Source of the DNA: an uncultured Hungatella sp.
GTDB lineage: Bacteria > Bacillota > Clostridia > Lachnospirales > Lachnospiraceae
Length of the DNA: 17,782 nt
Assembly (NCBI GenBank): GCA_910586845.1
Contig: CAJUJV010000007.1
Location: forward strand, 17,812-35,593
Direction: 5' to 3'
The translations under genes were made by a program, and so were the position numbers. Numbering within the stretch: position 1 is the first letter of the stretch; every line of letters starts with the position of its first letter. Shown piece by piece: positions 1 through 7,735 of the stretch. The notes beneath the pieces were generated by a model. The model made no database searches. It worked only from the letters and a program-made list of their open reading frames with translations, and was not told the DNA's origin.

Positions 1-37
1 AATCCATACAACCCACAAGAGAAAGATCTTCTCTGCT

Positions 38-979
38 CTATAGCTGCCTTTCATAAACGTGTCCCAATTCTCCTCCGCCGTACAGAGCCACTTTCGCCCC
101 GGAAGGGATCTCCCGAAGCCAATAGGGATCGATCCAGAATAAATTTTCATGTTGAAAACCAAGGCGGGAATTGATTCCTTTATACAGCAGTTCCGTAATA
201 TACAGTTCCGCCTGAAGCCTCATATTTTTCGTAAACAAGGGATGAGCGTAAAGTTTGATCATGTACTGATAAACCTCATTTACCTTTAACAAATATCTGG
301 TATCCGGCGTATGTACCATGGATTCCTGGTGAATCATATAGTGGTAAAACGCCTTTTTCCAGACAGTTACCCTGTTGCAGCCCAGGAGGCAGGATATAAT
401 ACACAGTTTGTCCTCAGACATGGAGATCTCTTCCGGGATGTCCATCTGAACCTTTCTGAACGTTTCTGTAAGAAAAATCTTGCAGCACAAAGATCCCCGG
501 ATTCCCACATCTGTGGTTTTTATATTATAAATCCCGTTTTCTCTCAGGAAATCCATTTTATCTGGACCATAGAGGCCCTCAGGCACGCCGTCATAGTGAG
601 TCGTAATATAATTCCCCTGGAAAAAATAACCGCTGCTTACCATGTCCGCCTGATCCCGGACAGCGCGCTCATACAATTTTTCATACATCTCCGGCTCAAT
701 CCAGTCATCACTGTCCACATAGCCGATATAAGTCCCTTTAGCTTCTTGAATTCCCGCTTTCCTCGCAGAAACAAGCCCCCCATTTTCCTTTCTGATGACA
801 CGGATTCTGGGATCTCTCCTGGCGTAATCCTGTAAAACAGACGGGCTGGAATCCGTGGAACCGTCATCCACGCATAAGATCTCGATCTCCCGCAAGGTCT
901 GATTGATTACGCTGTCCAGACATCGAGGCAAATATTTTTCTGTGTTATACACCGGAATAATGACCGACAACAGCGCCAT
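38..979 (-). CDS. Family 2 glycosyltransferase with truncated C-terminal Rossmann-like module
   Basis: Predicted cytoplasmic inverting glycosyltransferase (GT-A fold, GT2) that moves a sugar from a nucleotide donor to a lipid-linked glycan. The protein has 313 residues. The N-terminus reads SVIIPVYN, followed by VDDGSTD (37-43) and the metal-binding VDSDDW (88-93), all classic for GT2. There is no membrane segment. The start ATG (977-979) has an AGGGGG Shine-Dalgarno 7 bases upstream, inside the tail of the preceding gene. From about residue 296 a second domain begins (VALYGGGELG, 297-306), the same module seen on many neighbours, but a TAG at 38-40 stops it after about 18 residues. Beyond the TAG the frame stays open to the window edge and still looks like protein (SREDLSLVGCMD), so this looks like a nonsense change in a longer gene. 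Acceptor and sugar cannot be told from sequence. Confidence 0.9.
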   Translation of the reverse strand: MALLSVIIPVYNTEKYLPRCLDSVINQTLREIEILCVDDGSTDSSPSVLQDYARRDPRIRVIRKENGGLVSARKAGIQEAKGTYIGYVDSDDWIEPEMYEKLYERAVRDQADMVSSGYFFQGNYITTHYDGVPEGLYGPDKMDFLRENGIYNIKTTDVGIRGSLCCKIFLTETFRKVQMDIPEEISMSEDKLCIISCLLGCNRVTVWKKAFYHYMIHQESMVHTPDTRYLLKVNEVYQYMIKLYAHPLFTKNMRLQAELYITELLYKGINSRLGFQHENLFWIDPYWLREIPSGAKVALYGGGELGHVYERQL

Positions 980-991
980 CTAAATACCCCC

Positions 992-1330
992 TTATTCCGT
1001 TTCACTTTCTCTGATAATGTGGATCTTTTCATTTTCAATACCATATCTCAAAAGAGTTTCCACCATCTGCCGCACGCACATGCTGGCCACAAGGTAGGTT
1101 CCCCCTGGATATCTGGCGCAGGCTTCTTCTGGCGTAAGGACGATCACTTCCTCTATAAGTTTTCCCGCCATGGCCGGATTACCGTCGCAAAAACACGTCA
1201 CTGTTTTCTTCCATCCCGCTTTTCGGGAAAACTCCAGGACATGCCGGCCTACTTTTCCAGCCCCATATATAACAATCTGTTCCTTCTCCTCCAATCCGCG
1301 ATCACCCTCTATGGTTCCGATATACTCCAT
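992..1330 (-). CDS. Stand-alone Rossmann-like YGAGxxG module protein
   Basis: Small protein of 112 residues that is essentially one nucleotide-binding-like domain. It has a beta strand and glycine loop (IVIYGAGKVG), a second strand ending in an acidic residue (TCFCDGNP) and a segment resembling the PglD N-terminal fold or the C-terminal domain of C-methyltransferases. No catalytic domain is attached, unlike the eight other copies of this module in the window. I chose the ATG at 1328-1330: it overlaps the deacetylase stop as TAATG and has GGAGG 8 bases upstream. An upstream ATG at 1346-1348 lacks a good Shine-Dalgarno. Twelve bases separate its stop from the next glycosyltransferase, so the two are probably translationally linked. 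It could be a partner subunit for that glycosyltransferase or a fragment of a larger protein. Function unknown. Confidence 0.75.
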   Translation of the reverse strand: MEYIGTIEGDRGLEEKEQIVIYGAGKVGRHVLEFSRKAGWKKTVTCFCDGNPAMAGKLIEEVIVLTPEEACARYPGGTYLVASMCVRQMVETLLRYGIENEKIHIIRESETE

Positions 1331-2241
1331 TATCCCAGCCTCCAGCATTCTTCCACAAACGTTTCAAATTCCTTTCCGCCTGTATCCTTCGCTTCCACTC
1401 TCGGCACGGCGTAGGGGCTGCTGTCTTCCCGCCACAGTCCTTTCACTGTAGTGGCGGCTTTGGCGATTCCATTTTGCCCGCATATCTCAAAAGTATCCTG
1501 ATTAAAATGAACCGCCGAGCCAAAGGGATAAGAAAAGGTATTAATTTTTCTTCCCAGAACCCTCTCCAGGAAACGGACGGAAGCGCCGATCTCATACCGC
1601 TGGCCCTCTTTTGTCTGAGCGCCGAGAGAGCGGTGATTGACCGTGTGGGCCCCGATGGTGATATACTCTGAATCCGCCAGTTCCTGAAGCTGGCGAAGCG
1701 TAACCGGCAGGTGTTCCCGCCTTCCCTCACGCCCGATTCCCGCCCAGGCTCTCAGCCGCTCCAGCCACAGATTTGCCCGCTCCACGTCCGCATCCATCTT
1801 CAAAAGCCAGTGGAGAGAACGGATCATCTCCATTCTGGCGGCCGGACTTTTCGTGTCCCATGTGTAGTGATACAGGGAATCCCTCAGCTCAAACTGTTCC
1901 GGATAGTCCACCTCTCTTGTGAGGACCCTGGCCAGCTCATCCCACCAGTATTCCTTTCCGGAATCCACATACCCGGTACTGACAAAGACGGTGGCCGGGA
2001 CACGGTATTTCTCCAATATGGGCAGAGCGTACTCCCAGTTATCCCCATACCCGTCGTCAAATGTAATGACCACCCCGTTCCCGCCGGGCTGTGTCCAGTC
2101 ATCTTCAAACCGGAGAATGGGAAAATGATCCCTCACATGCCGGATCTGCTCCTCAAAATTGCGGGGACTTACGGTCAGATGATAAACATCATCCGGAATC
2201 GGGTTTACCCTGTGGTACAGCAAACATAATACTTGATCCAT
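1330..2241 (-). CDS. NodB-type polysaccharide deacetylase (carbohydrate esterase family 4), no signal peptide
   Basis: Predicted metal-dependent N- or O-deacetylase, 303 residues. The CE4 motifs are visible in order: YHRV near the N-terminus (9-12), TFDDGY (60-65, catalytic and metal aspartates), H199-x3-H203 (HTVNH, metal histidines) and YPFGS (238-242). A long insert (about 95-180) separates the first two motif blocks. No signal peptide or membrane anchor is visible; the protein starts directly with a beta strand. It therefore probably acts in the cytoplasm on a lipid-linked or nucleotide-linked sugar and not on the finished wall polymer. The start ATG has AGAGGAAA just upstream, and 11 bases separate it from the glycerophosphotransferase stop. 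Substrate (for example GlcNAc or another N-acetyl sugar) is not known. Confidence 0.88.
   Translation of the reverse strand: MDQVLCLLYHRVNPIPDDVYHLTVSPRNFEEQIRHVRDHFPILRFEDDWTQPGGNGVVITFDDGYGDNWEYALPILEKYRVPATVFVSTGYVDSGKEYWWDELARVLTREVDYPEQFELRDSLYHYTWDTKSPAARMEMIRSLHWLLKMDADVERANLWLERLRAWAGIGREGRREHLPVTLRQLQELADSEYITIGAHTVNHRSLGAQTKEGQRYEIGASVRFLERVLGRKINTFSYPFGSAVHFNQDTFEICGQNGIAKAATTVKGLWREDSSPYAVPRVEAKDTGGKEFETFVEECWRLG
1339..1343 (-). promoter_or_regulatory. Shine-Dalgarno that decides the start of the 112-residue module protein
   Basis: GGAGG on the minus strand lies 8 bases before the ATG at 1328-1330 and inside the last codons of the deacetylase gene. This favours that ATG over the one 18 bases further upstream and suggests translational coupling through the TAATG overlap. 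Confidence 0.7.
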
Positions 2242-2252
2242 CTGATTTTCCT

Positions 2253-3677
2253 CTATTCTTCCAAAATACTCATGATACGGTCTCCAACTGCTTTCGCCGC
2301 CGTTCCTCTGTCAAAGGAGCCATATTTTCTCACAAAAGCCCTTGTCTGTTCCATGTATCTCTCTTGATCAAAGTTCTCGATCTTCCCACATAAATCCTCA
2401 TTGTCAAAAGCCTCAATATAGGGCATCTCCTGGAAAGAAAGATAATAGCCCCTTTCCTTCTCATAAAGATCCAGGTCCGGGTGGAACAGAAAAACCGGTT
2501 TTCCTGTGAGAGAAAAATCCCACATAACCGAGGAATAATCTGTGATCAGGACATCGGCGGCCGCCAGCAGCTCCTGGACGTCTTCGTAAGAAGTCACATC
2601 GACACATTCCGTCAGCCATGGAGTGTCTTTCGCAGCCTCTATATCGGAGGGGTGAAGACGGACAAAGATCCGGCAATTTCTCTCAAATCGTTTCTCTACA
2701 GCTTTACGAACCCGCGAAAAATGCAGTATATCCCCCTCCGGCCTCTGAAAATTTCGAAATGTAGGAGCGTAAAGCACCATCAATTCCTCCGACTTAAAGG
2801 AAAACATTCTTTCCATGTCCTCCCGGCAACGGTTCTTCTGCCAGAAAATATCGTTTCTGGGATATCCGCACTCCATGATCTCTCCGTGGTAGTGGAAGGC
2901 ACTTCGATACAACCCACTGTTAAAGCCGGATGGCGAAATCATGATATCTTCCATCTCTGAATTCATCTCACACAGATCCAGGTAAGATCCGGACAGATTC
3001 TCCCCGTCAAACTCAATCTTCTTTAAGGGGCCGCCTCCGTGCCATGTCTGGATGTAACACTGCCCCTCTCTTTTTCTTGTAAAAAAATTTTTATGCTCAT
3101 TATCAATCCATATATGAGCCGTTCCCAGCTCCCGGTAGTGCTCATAGGTACCGTACACCACTCCCCGGATCCCGTCAGGAAGCTTCTCATCTTCCCTTTT
3201 TACCACCCACACCAGATCCAGTCCGCGGCAACGTCTCAGCAGATCCAGGGCAATGTACTTCCCGTTTCCCCCGAAACCGCCGCCGGACCAGCTGGAAAAC
3301 ACGATTTTATTTTTAGAGATTTTGGCCTGCCAGATCTCCTCATACAGCTGCTTCGAAATATCTTCCGCTGTCATATAATTCTGGAATCCCAGCCTTCTGA
3401 GATGAGTTTCCATCTCCATGGCCAGTCTGGGCATAACCGCCAGGATTACCAGCGCCTGATCTCTCATTTCAGCAAAATCATCGATCCGCTTTACAGGATA
3501 TCCTGCCAGCTGCCTTTCTTCTTTGATGTTTGATACCGCCACGACTATACGGTTTTTATCGATGTATGACTCCAAAAGGATCAGCAGATTTTCCGCCACC
3601 CCTCCGGCCCCATAGATCACCACAAGCCGGTACTGTCTCATCTCGTCTGACAGGCTTTTCAAGTAGCTCGATTTCAT
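2253..3677 (-). CDS. CDP-glycerol:glycan glycerophosphotransferase (TagB/TagF-like) with N-terminal Rossmann-like module
   Basis: 474 residues in two parts. Residues about 16-110 form the shared module (VVIYGAGGVAEN, 19-30). Residues about 120-474 match the CDP-glycerol glycerophosphotransferase family: TWHGGGPLKK (211-220) with the conserved histidine, LYAPTFR (302-308), RLHPSD (340-345) and ITDYSSVMWDF (378-388), the classic pyrophosphate-binding region. The family moves glycerol-phosphate, or ribitol-phosphate in TarL/TarK-like members, from a CDP donor onto a glycan or teichoic acid chain. It normally works at the inner face of the membrane. The start ATG overlaps the upstream SDR stop (ATGA, 3674-3677), with AGGGAG 6 bases upstream. 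The nearby cytidylyltransferase could make the CDP donor. Whether the transferred group is glycerol-P, ribitol-P or something else cannot be decided here. Confidence 0.9.
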   Translation of the reverse strand: MKSSYLKSLSDEMRQYRLVVIYGAGGVAENLLILLESYIDKNRIVVAVSNIKEERQLAGYPVKRIDDFAEMRDQALVILAVMPRLAMEMETHLRRLGFQNYMTAEDISKQLYEEIWQAKISKNKIVFSSWSGGGFGGNGKYIALDLLRRCRGLDLVWVVKREDEKLPDGIRGVVYGTYEHYRELGTAHIWIDNEHKNFFTRKREGQCYIQTWHGGGPLKKIEFDGENLSGSYLDLCEMNSEMEDIMISPSGFNSGLYRSAFHYHGEIMECGYPRNDIFWQKNRCREDMERMFSFKSEELMVLYAPTFRNFQRPEGDILHFSRVRKAVEKRFERNCRIFVRLHPSDIEAAKDTPWLTECVDVTSYEDVQELLAAADVLITDYSSVMWDFSLTGKPVFLFHPDLDLYEKERGYYLSFQEMPYIEAFDNEDLCGKIENFDQERYMEQTRAFVRKYGSFDRGTAAKAVGDRIMSILEE

Positions 3678-4717
3678 CTGACTCTCCCTTCCCTGTCTTC
3701 CTCCATGGACCGGATCATTCTTCTGTACATGTCCTCAAGTCCTGTCTCCGGCTTCCAGCCAAGCTCCCGCAGCTTTGACGTATCCAGATTCATCCGCAGC
3801 ACAGGGGCGTAGCCGAACTTCTCCCTGGCCGTCTTTTCCGGCTCTACTTTTACCGCAATAGGGGATCTGGCGCACTGGGAGGCAACCAGCTCCGCCATGT
3901 CTTTTATGCTGCAATAAGTGTCCTCATTGGCCCCATTGTACGCCTCCCCGTCGGTTCCCCTGGTCAGCACTGTCAGAATGGCCGTACAGGCATCCGCAAG
4001 ATAAAGATAGTTCCTCCTGGTGTCCCCTTTAGTGTGGAGGACAATATCTCTCCCCTCTATGGCGCATCGGGCAAACTCGGCGAATACACGGGAATCCTCA
4101 TAGGCTACCCCCGGGCCAAAGGTCTGGGTCAGACGGAGCACCCGGGCCGGTACCCCGTATTCCGAGCAGTAGGCCGTGCACATGGCCTCGCACAGCCGTT
4201 TGCTCTCCGGATAGGACGAGCGGACTGACATGGTATCCAGATTTGTCCCATGAAGTTCCTGAATCTTATCATCGGTCAGAGGACTGCCATACACTTCCAT
4301 GGTGGAAAGAAAAACAAAGCCTTTCACCGGATTTTTTCTGGCGAGCCTCAGCATCCGCCGAGTCCCTTCCACTGAAATGTCTATAGTTTCCACGGGCTGA
4401 GAAGAAAAGCTTCTGCTGGAGGTCACGCCGGCTCCGTGGATCATGTAATCCACCGACCTGTCCACAGCCTCCAGTTCCCTGATATCCGAGCGGATATACT
4501 GAACCCGGTCTCCCAGATCCCCCCACAGGCTCCGTGCCTTATCCGGCTGCCGGACCACGGCCAGGACAGTACCATGGCAATACTGTGCCAGAAACCGGAC
4601 CAGATAGTTTCCGATCAGGCCCGTGGCTCCCGAGATCAGCACCCTGGTTCCGTCCAGCCTCTCATGATCCACTCTGGTGTTGATATACTCCATATCTTCC
4701 GCTGCTATTTTGTTCAT
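3674..4717 (-). CDS. Extended SDR / NAD-dependent epimerase-dehydratase family protein
   Basis: 347 residues from the chosen ATG. The NAD(P)-binding GATGLIG lies at 30-36, STMEVYG at 138-144, and the catalytic pair Y169-x3-K173 (YPESK) follows. This is the extended SDR layout of sugar-nucleotide epimerases, dehydratases and reductases. It sits between a TarI-like cytidylyltransferase and a CDP-glycerol-type transferase, so it may act on a CDP-linked or phosphorylated polyol or sugar. That role is inference. TarJ, the usual TarI partner, is a different (medium-chain) dehydrogenase family. Start choice: an in-frame TTG at 4781-4783 would add 22 residues rich in Arg and Lys, but its GGCGGAG lies only 2 bases away. 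The ATG at 4715-4717 begins close to the domain and has GGGGAT upstream, although this is also weak. The stop overlaps the next start by ATGA. Confidence 0.85.
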   Translation of the reverse strand: MNKIAAEDMEYINTRVDHERLDGTRVLISGATGLIGNYLVRFLAQYCHGTVLAVVRQPDKARSLWGDLGDRVQYIRSDIRELEAVDRSVDYMIHGAGVTSSRSFSSQPVETIDISVEGTRRMLRLARKNPVKGFVFLSTMEVYGSPLTDDKIQELHGTNLDTMSVRSSYPESKRLCEAMCTAYCSEYGVPARVLRLTQTFGPGVAYEDSRVFAEFARCAIEGRDIVLHTKGDTRRNYLYLADACTAILTVLTRGTDGEAYNGANEDTYCSIKDMAELVASQCARSPIAVKVEPEKTAREKFGYAPVLRMNLDTSKLRELGWKPETGLEDMYRRMIRSMEEDREGRVR

Positions 4718-4826
4718 TTTCCCATATCCCCGCAATCTTTTCTTCTGAAACCTGTCCCTCTGAATCCGGACACGGCATTTCAAATCTCCGCCTCACCGGT
4801 AATCGGTAATCCTCCGTCCGCTCACG

Positions 4827-5558
4827 CTACAGCAGCTGCTGATTCTCCTTCGCGTCATAGAGGGCCCGGAACGTATAGAAATCATTGGGCGTGGTCACCT
4901 TGATATTCTCATAGGAACACTCCACGATATGCATCTTCCTCCCGTAAGCTCTCATGAGGGTACAGGAATCGATCATCTCCGTATGGCCGTCTCTGATAGC
5001 CTGCTCCTCCACGGCGAGCAGCTCCTTCAGCCAGAAGCTCTCGGGCGCTTTCGCCAGCCTGGAATATTTCCTCTCTTCCACCTGGGTGATATTCCCCTGG
5101 TCATCGATGATCACGAAGGTCTCCTGGGCCGGGGCGCAGGTGACCGCCGAGCCGTGTTCCTTCACGCTCACGATATTCTCATGAATGATCCTCTCATCAA
5201 TCAGGGGGCGGACGCCGTCGTGGATCAGAACGATGTTGTCTTTGGTTCCGTAGAGCTCTTCCCCATAGAGCTTTGCCGCCGCTTTTACTCCGTTGTAGAT
5301 GGACAATTGCCCCGTGGCCCCGCCGGGAACGATCTTCCCGATCTTGTCCAGACGGTACCTGTATTTCATGTCCTCCATATAGGGGATCCAGTCCTCCAGA
5401 CAGGCCACGACAATGCCGTCGATTTCCTCATGGTACTGGAAGACCTCTATGGTATGTACGATAATGGGCTTTCCGTGAACCAGCAGAAACTGCTTGGGCC
5501 TGTCCTTGGAATGCATCCGTCTGCCGGTTCCACCGGCGAAGATTATGGCTATGTTCAA
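4827..5558 (-). CDS. IspD/TarI-family cytidylyltransferase
   Basis: 243 residues. Predicted to join CTP with a phosphorylated alcohol to give a CDP-activated donor. The start of the domain reads IIFAGGTGRRM with a downstream RPKQF, the nucleotide-binding signature. HDGVRPLI follows, then NIKVTTPNDFYTF near the C-terminus, which fits TarI-like enzymes. The placement in a polysaccharide operon beside a CDP-glycerol-type transferase favours a TarI-like role (ribitol-5-phosphate or another polyol phosphate) over IspD of isoprenoid synthesis. I chose a TTG start (5556-5558): it puts the first residue right before the first strand, as in the family, and has AAAGGAG 8 bases upstream. A further TTG at 5631-5633 and an ATG at 5598-5600 would add 25 or 14 unusual residues with no better site. 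Confidence 0.87.
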   Translation of the reverse strand: MNIAIIFAGGTGRRMHSKDRPKQFLLVHGKPIIVHTIEVFQYHEEIDGIVVACLEDWIPYMEDMKYRYRLDKIGKIVPGGATGQLSIYNGVKAAAKLYGEELYGTKDNIVLIHDGVRPLIDERIIHENIVSVKEHGSAVTCAPAQETFVIIDDQGNITQVEERKYSRLAKAPESFWLKELLAVEEQAIRDGHTEMIDSCTLMRAYGRKMHIVECSYENIKVTTPNDFYTFRALYDAKENQQLL

Positions 5559-5566
5559 TGGTTTTT

Positions 5567-5573
5567 CTCCTTT
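5567..5573 (-). promoter_or_regulatory. Shine-Dalgarno for the TTG start of the cytidylyltransferase
   Basis: AAAGGAG on the minus strand, 8 bases before TTG at 5556-5558. It supports TTG initiation of the TarI-like gene, with 71 bases between the RgpF-like stop and this start. Confidence 0.6.
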
Positions 5574-5629
5574 TTCATAAAACGCGGCCGCTGTCCCCAT
5601 ATCGTTCAGCGGCAACACGCGGAATACTC

Positions 5630-7594
5630 TCAATAAACAGGGTAATACTCCTTAATTCCCCTTTGCTCCAAAAGCTCTGTCACATGATCACAATTCTCTT
5701 TGCTCAGGCAGAGAATGATTCCATAATCATGCATATTCTTAAGTTCTGATAAACAGATTACCGGTTTCCCATGAAAAAGCCGGTTCCGTTGGTGCCCATC
5801 AGACACAATAAAAGCCGAAGCCTCCCTCAGCCACGGAAAACATCTCTCCGCCATCTCCCCTGTACCATACACATAAAAGCCGCCGTATTTTTCCTTACAT
5901 TTTTCCGCTGCCTTCTGAGCTTGAAAAATCTCCCTGAATTCGTGAAGCTTCTCATGAGGACCATATCTCTCAGAAAGCCACCCCATCAGAGTCCTCAGAT
6001 AATAATGGTAGTTAACCTCATTCATGGAAGCGTAAAACGTGCTTTCCACAATTCCTGTCAGCTGCCCCTGATCCTGCATCCCATAAGTCCAGAGATAATC
6101 CCAGATATCTGGCGGGAGCGCGTCTTTTCTGTCATATAAATCAATCTTTTCACCAAAAGACTTTATGATGTCAGCTCTGACCCAAAAATTATTTGTCACA
6201 TGGACAGGAGGAGTCTGAGGATCTGTCACCCCGTTTAGTTTCAGTTCCCTGATATACCGGCTGACTTCCTCATATCGGTTCTTCCAGTCCCACTCCAGTT
6301 TTCCGATCCACTCGCTGAAAATCGGAACCGGATGCGTAAGCATTCCCATATATGGCTTTGTGTCAAAAAGCTTTACGATTTTACTCACATAGCCGGTATC
6401 CTTTAACAGATTTTCCCATATATTAAAGAAATAGGACTTTCCGGTACAGCTTGGTATCTGTTCCGATGACAGATCGCAGTCGTGAATTAGACACAGATAG
6501 CGATACTTTTCTGGATCTGTTTGTCGTATTATCTCTATATCCGGCTTCACGGACACCATCGCGAAATAGCCATTCCTCCGATACCGATCCACAAGCCTTT
6601 CATTTTCTCCATAGACTCGAATATCACAGACCCGCCGAATTCTATCCAAATACTCACATACAGTGTCCACAGCGTTCAGCCATCTGGCGCGAACGATGAT
6701 CACTGCCTTCAAAGGTTCTTTCTCTTCTCCGCCATCCAGCGGATACTGCAATCCAAGACTCCTCTGCAGCTGGGCCGGATTCATCACCCGAATAAGATTT
6801 TGCCAGATCAGGCTCACGTCATAATCGGTACATTGATCGACATAATCGATACTCAGGGCAAGATTTTCCTGAGTCTGCGTGAACAGAGGATTGTACGACA
6901 GCTGCTTCCTCTTTAAAAAAGGAAAGTTCCTCTTGGTAATCATCTCATAAGACAGATAATCACACTGGAAAAACTGATTTCGGGGATTACTTGATTCATT
7001 TGGCTCTGTGTCCGCATAAGCGCCGTAAGTGTATCCCAGATCAGCGAAATATTTTGTCAACTGCCGCTCATATTGCTTCACAACCGTCATATAATCCTTA
7101 TAATAAGGCATGACCTCCCAATACGAGCGAAAATCCGGACTGTGGATCATCGGCGTCTGAAACACATAAAAGAAAGACAAAATATGCTCCGGATCTTTTC
7201 CTGTCGCTCCATACGCCCCGCTGCCCCGCTTCATCAGTCCCCAAAAGTCAAGATGCCTGGCCTCCATCTCCGCAAAAATGTGACCGATATCCTTGAATGG
7301 GCCATAAAATGAATCATTGGCGAGAATCAATTCATCATATTCTTTTAACTGATCCCAGCCGATGAATTGACATAACGCATCCTTGAATCCGCCGCAGTCA
7401 AGGCCTTTGTTTTCCCGGTAGAATATGCGGTCCGCGTAATCGGACAGATTGGGAAGGCCTTTCTCTATGTAGGGCATGTTGCAGACCGCGACGATAGTAT
7501 CTGTAATGGAACGCATACTGCGCAGGAAATAGCCGATGTAGTCGTCTATGATGTTTTGTTTGTCGTAGGTTAGGTAAATTAGGAGTCTTTTCAT
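5630..7594 (-). CDS. RgpF-like rhamnan synthesis protein with C-terminal Rossmann-like module
   Basis: 654 residues. The first part resembles the rhamnan synthesis F (RgpF) family: KRLLIYLTYD, then ENKGLDCGGFKDAL (61-74), LANDSFYGPF (91-100) and DFWGL (116-120). A second RgpF-type half follows, with a conserved-looking NLL...F and NNFWVRAD region around 390-480. Family members take part in rhamnose-containing polysaccharide assembly and are presumed glycosyltransferases. The last about 87 residues (568-654) are the shared module (FYVYGTGEMAE). The ATG at 7592-7594 has only a distant AAGG. This gene is the first on the balanced-G+C side of the compositional break and has a 141-bp gap upstream. 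No rhamnose synthesis gene lies in the window, so the donor sugar is not established. Confidence 0.87.
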   Translation of the reverse strand: MKRLLIYLTYDKQNIIDDYIGYFLRSMRSITDTIVAVCNMPYIEKGLPNLSDYADRIFYRENKGLDCGGFKDALCQFIGWDQLKEYDELILANDSFYGPFKDIGHIFAEMEARHLDFWGLMKRGSGAYGATGKDPEHILSFFYVFQTPMIHSPDFRSYWEVMPYYKDYMTVVKQYERQLTKYFADLGYTYGAYADTEPNESSNPRNQFFQCDYLSYEMITKRNFPFLKRKQLSYNPLFTQTQENLALSIDYVDQCTDYDVSLIWQNLIRVMNPAQLQRSLGLQYPLDGGEEKEPLKAVIIVRARWLNAVDTVCEYLDRIRRVCDIRVYGENERLVDRYRRNGYFAMVSVKPDIEIIRQTDPEKYRYLCLIHDCDLSSEQIPSCTGKSYFFNIWENLLKDTGYVSKIVKLFDTKPYMGMLTHPVPIFSEWIGKLEWDWKNRYEEVSRYIRELKLNGVTDPQTPPVHVTNNFWVRADIIKSFGEKIDLYDRKDALPPDIWDYLWTYGMQDQGQLTGIVESTFYASMNEVNYHYYLRTLMGWLSERYGPHEKLHEFREIFQAQKAAEKCKEKYGGFYVYGTGEMAERCFPWLREASAFIVSDGHQRNRLFHGKPVICLSELKNMHDYGIILCLSKENCDHVTELLEQRGIKEYYPVY

Positions 7595-7735
7595 ACGATT
7601 ATCATATACCTTACAAATATACAGTTAGCTGAATCCACTCTTTATCTATAGAAATAACCGAAATTTGGGAACCAAAGTTAATAGTTACAGATACTCAATA
7701 TCTCCGGAATATATCGTAAAAATCCTAAATGTAAT

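Noticed and set aside
311..835. Plus-strand open frame of 174 codons
   Set aside because: It lies fully antisense to the family 2 glycosyltransferase, has no recognisable domain or Shine-Dalgarno, and the minus frame carries clear motifs.
1711..2229. Plus-strand open frame of 172 codons
   Set aside because: Antisense shadow of the deacetylase; no domain features.
4827..5558. Housekeeping IspD of the isoprenoid pathway
   Set aside because: Operon context with a CDP-glycerol-type transferase and the NIKVTTPNDFYTF ending favour the TarI side of the family; no ispF or other isoprenoid gene is nearby.
4929..5636. Plus-strand open frame of 235 codons
   Set aside because: Antisense to the cytidylyltransferase in G+C-rich DNA, where mirrored open frames are common; the minus frame has the full family signature.
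7664..7676. Small hairpin TTTGG-GAA-CCAAA as a terminator
   Set aside because: Only 5 base pairs with no following T-run on either strand.
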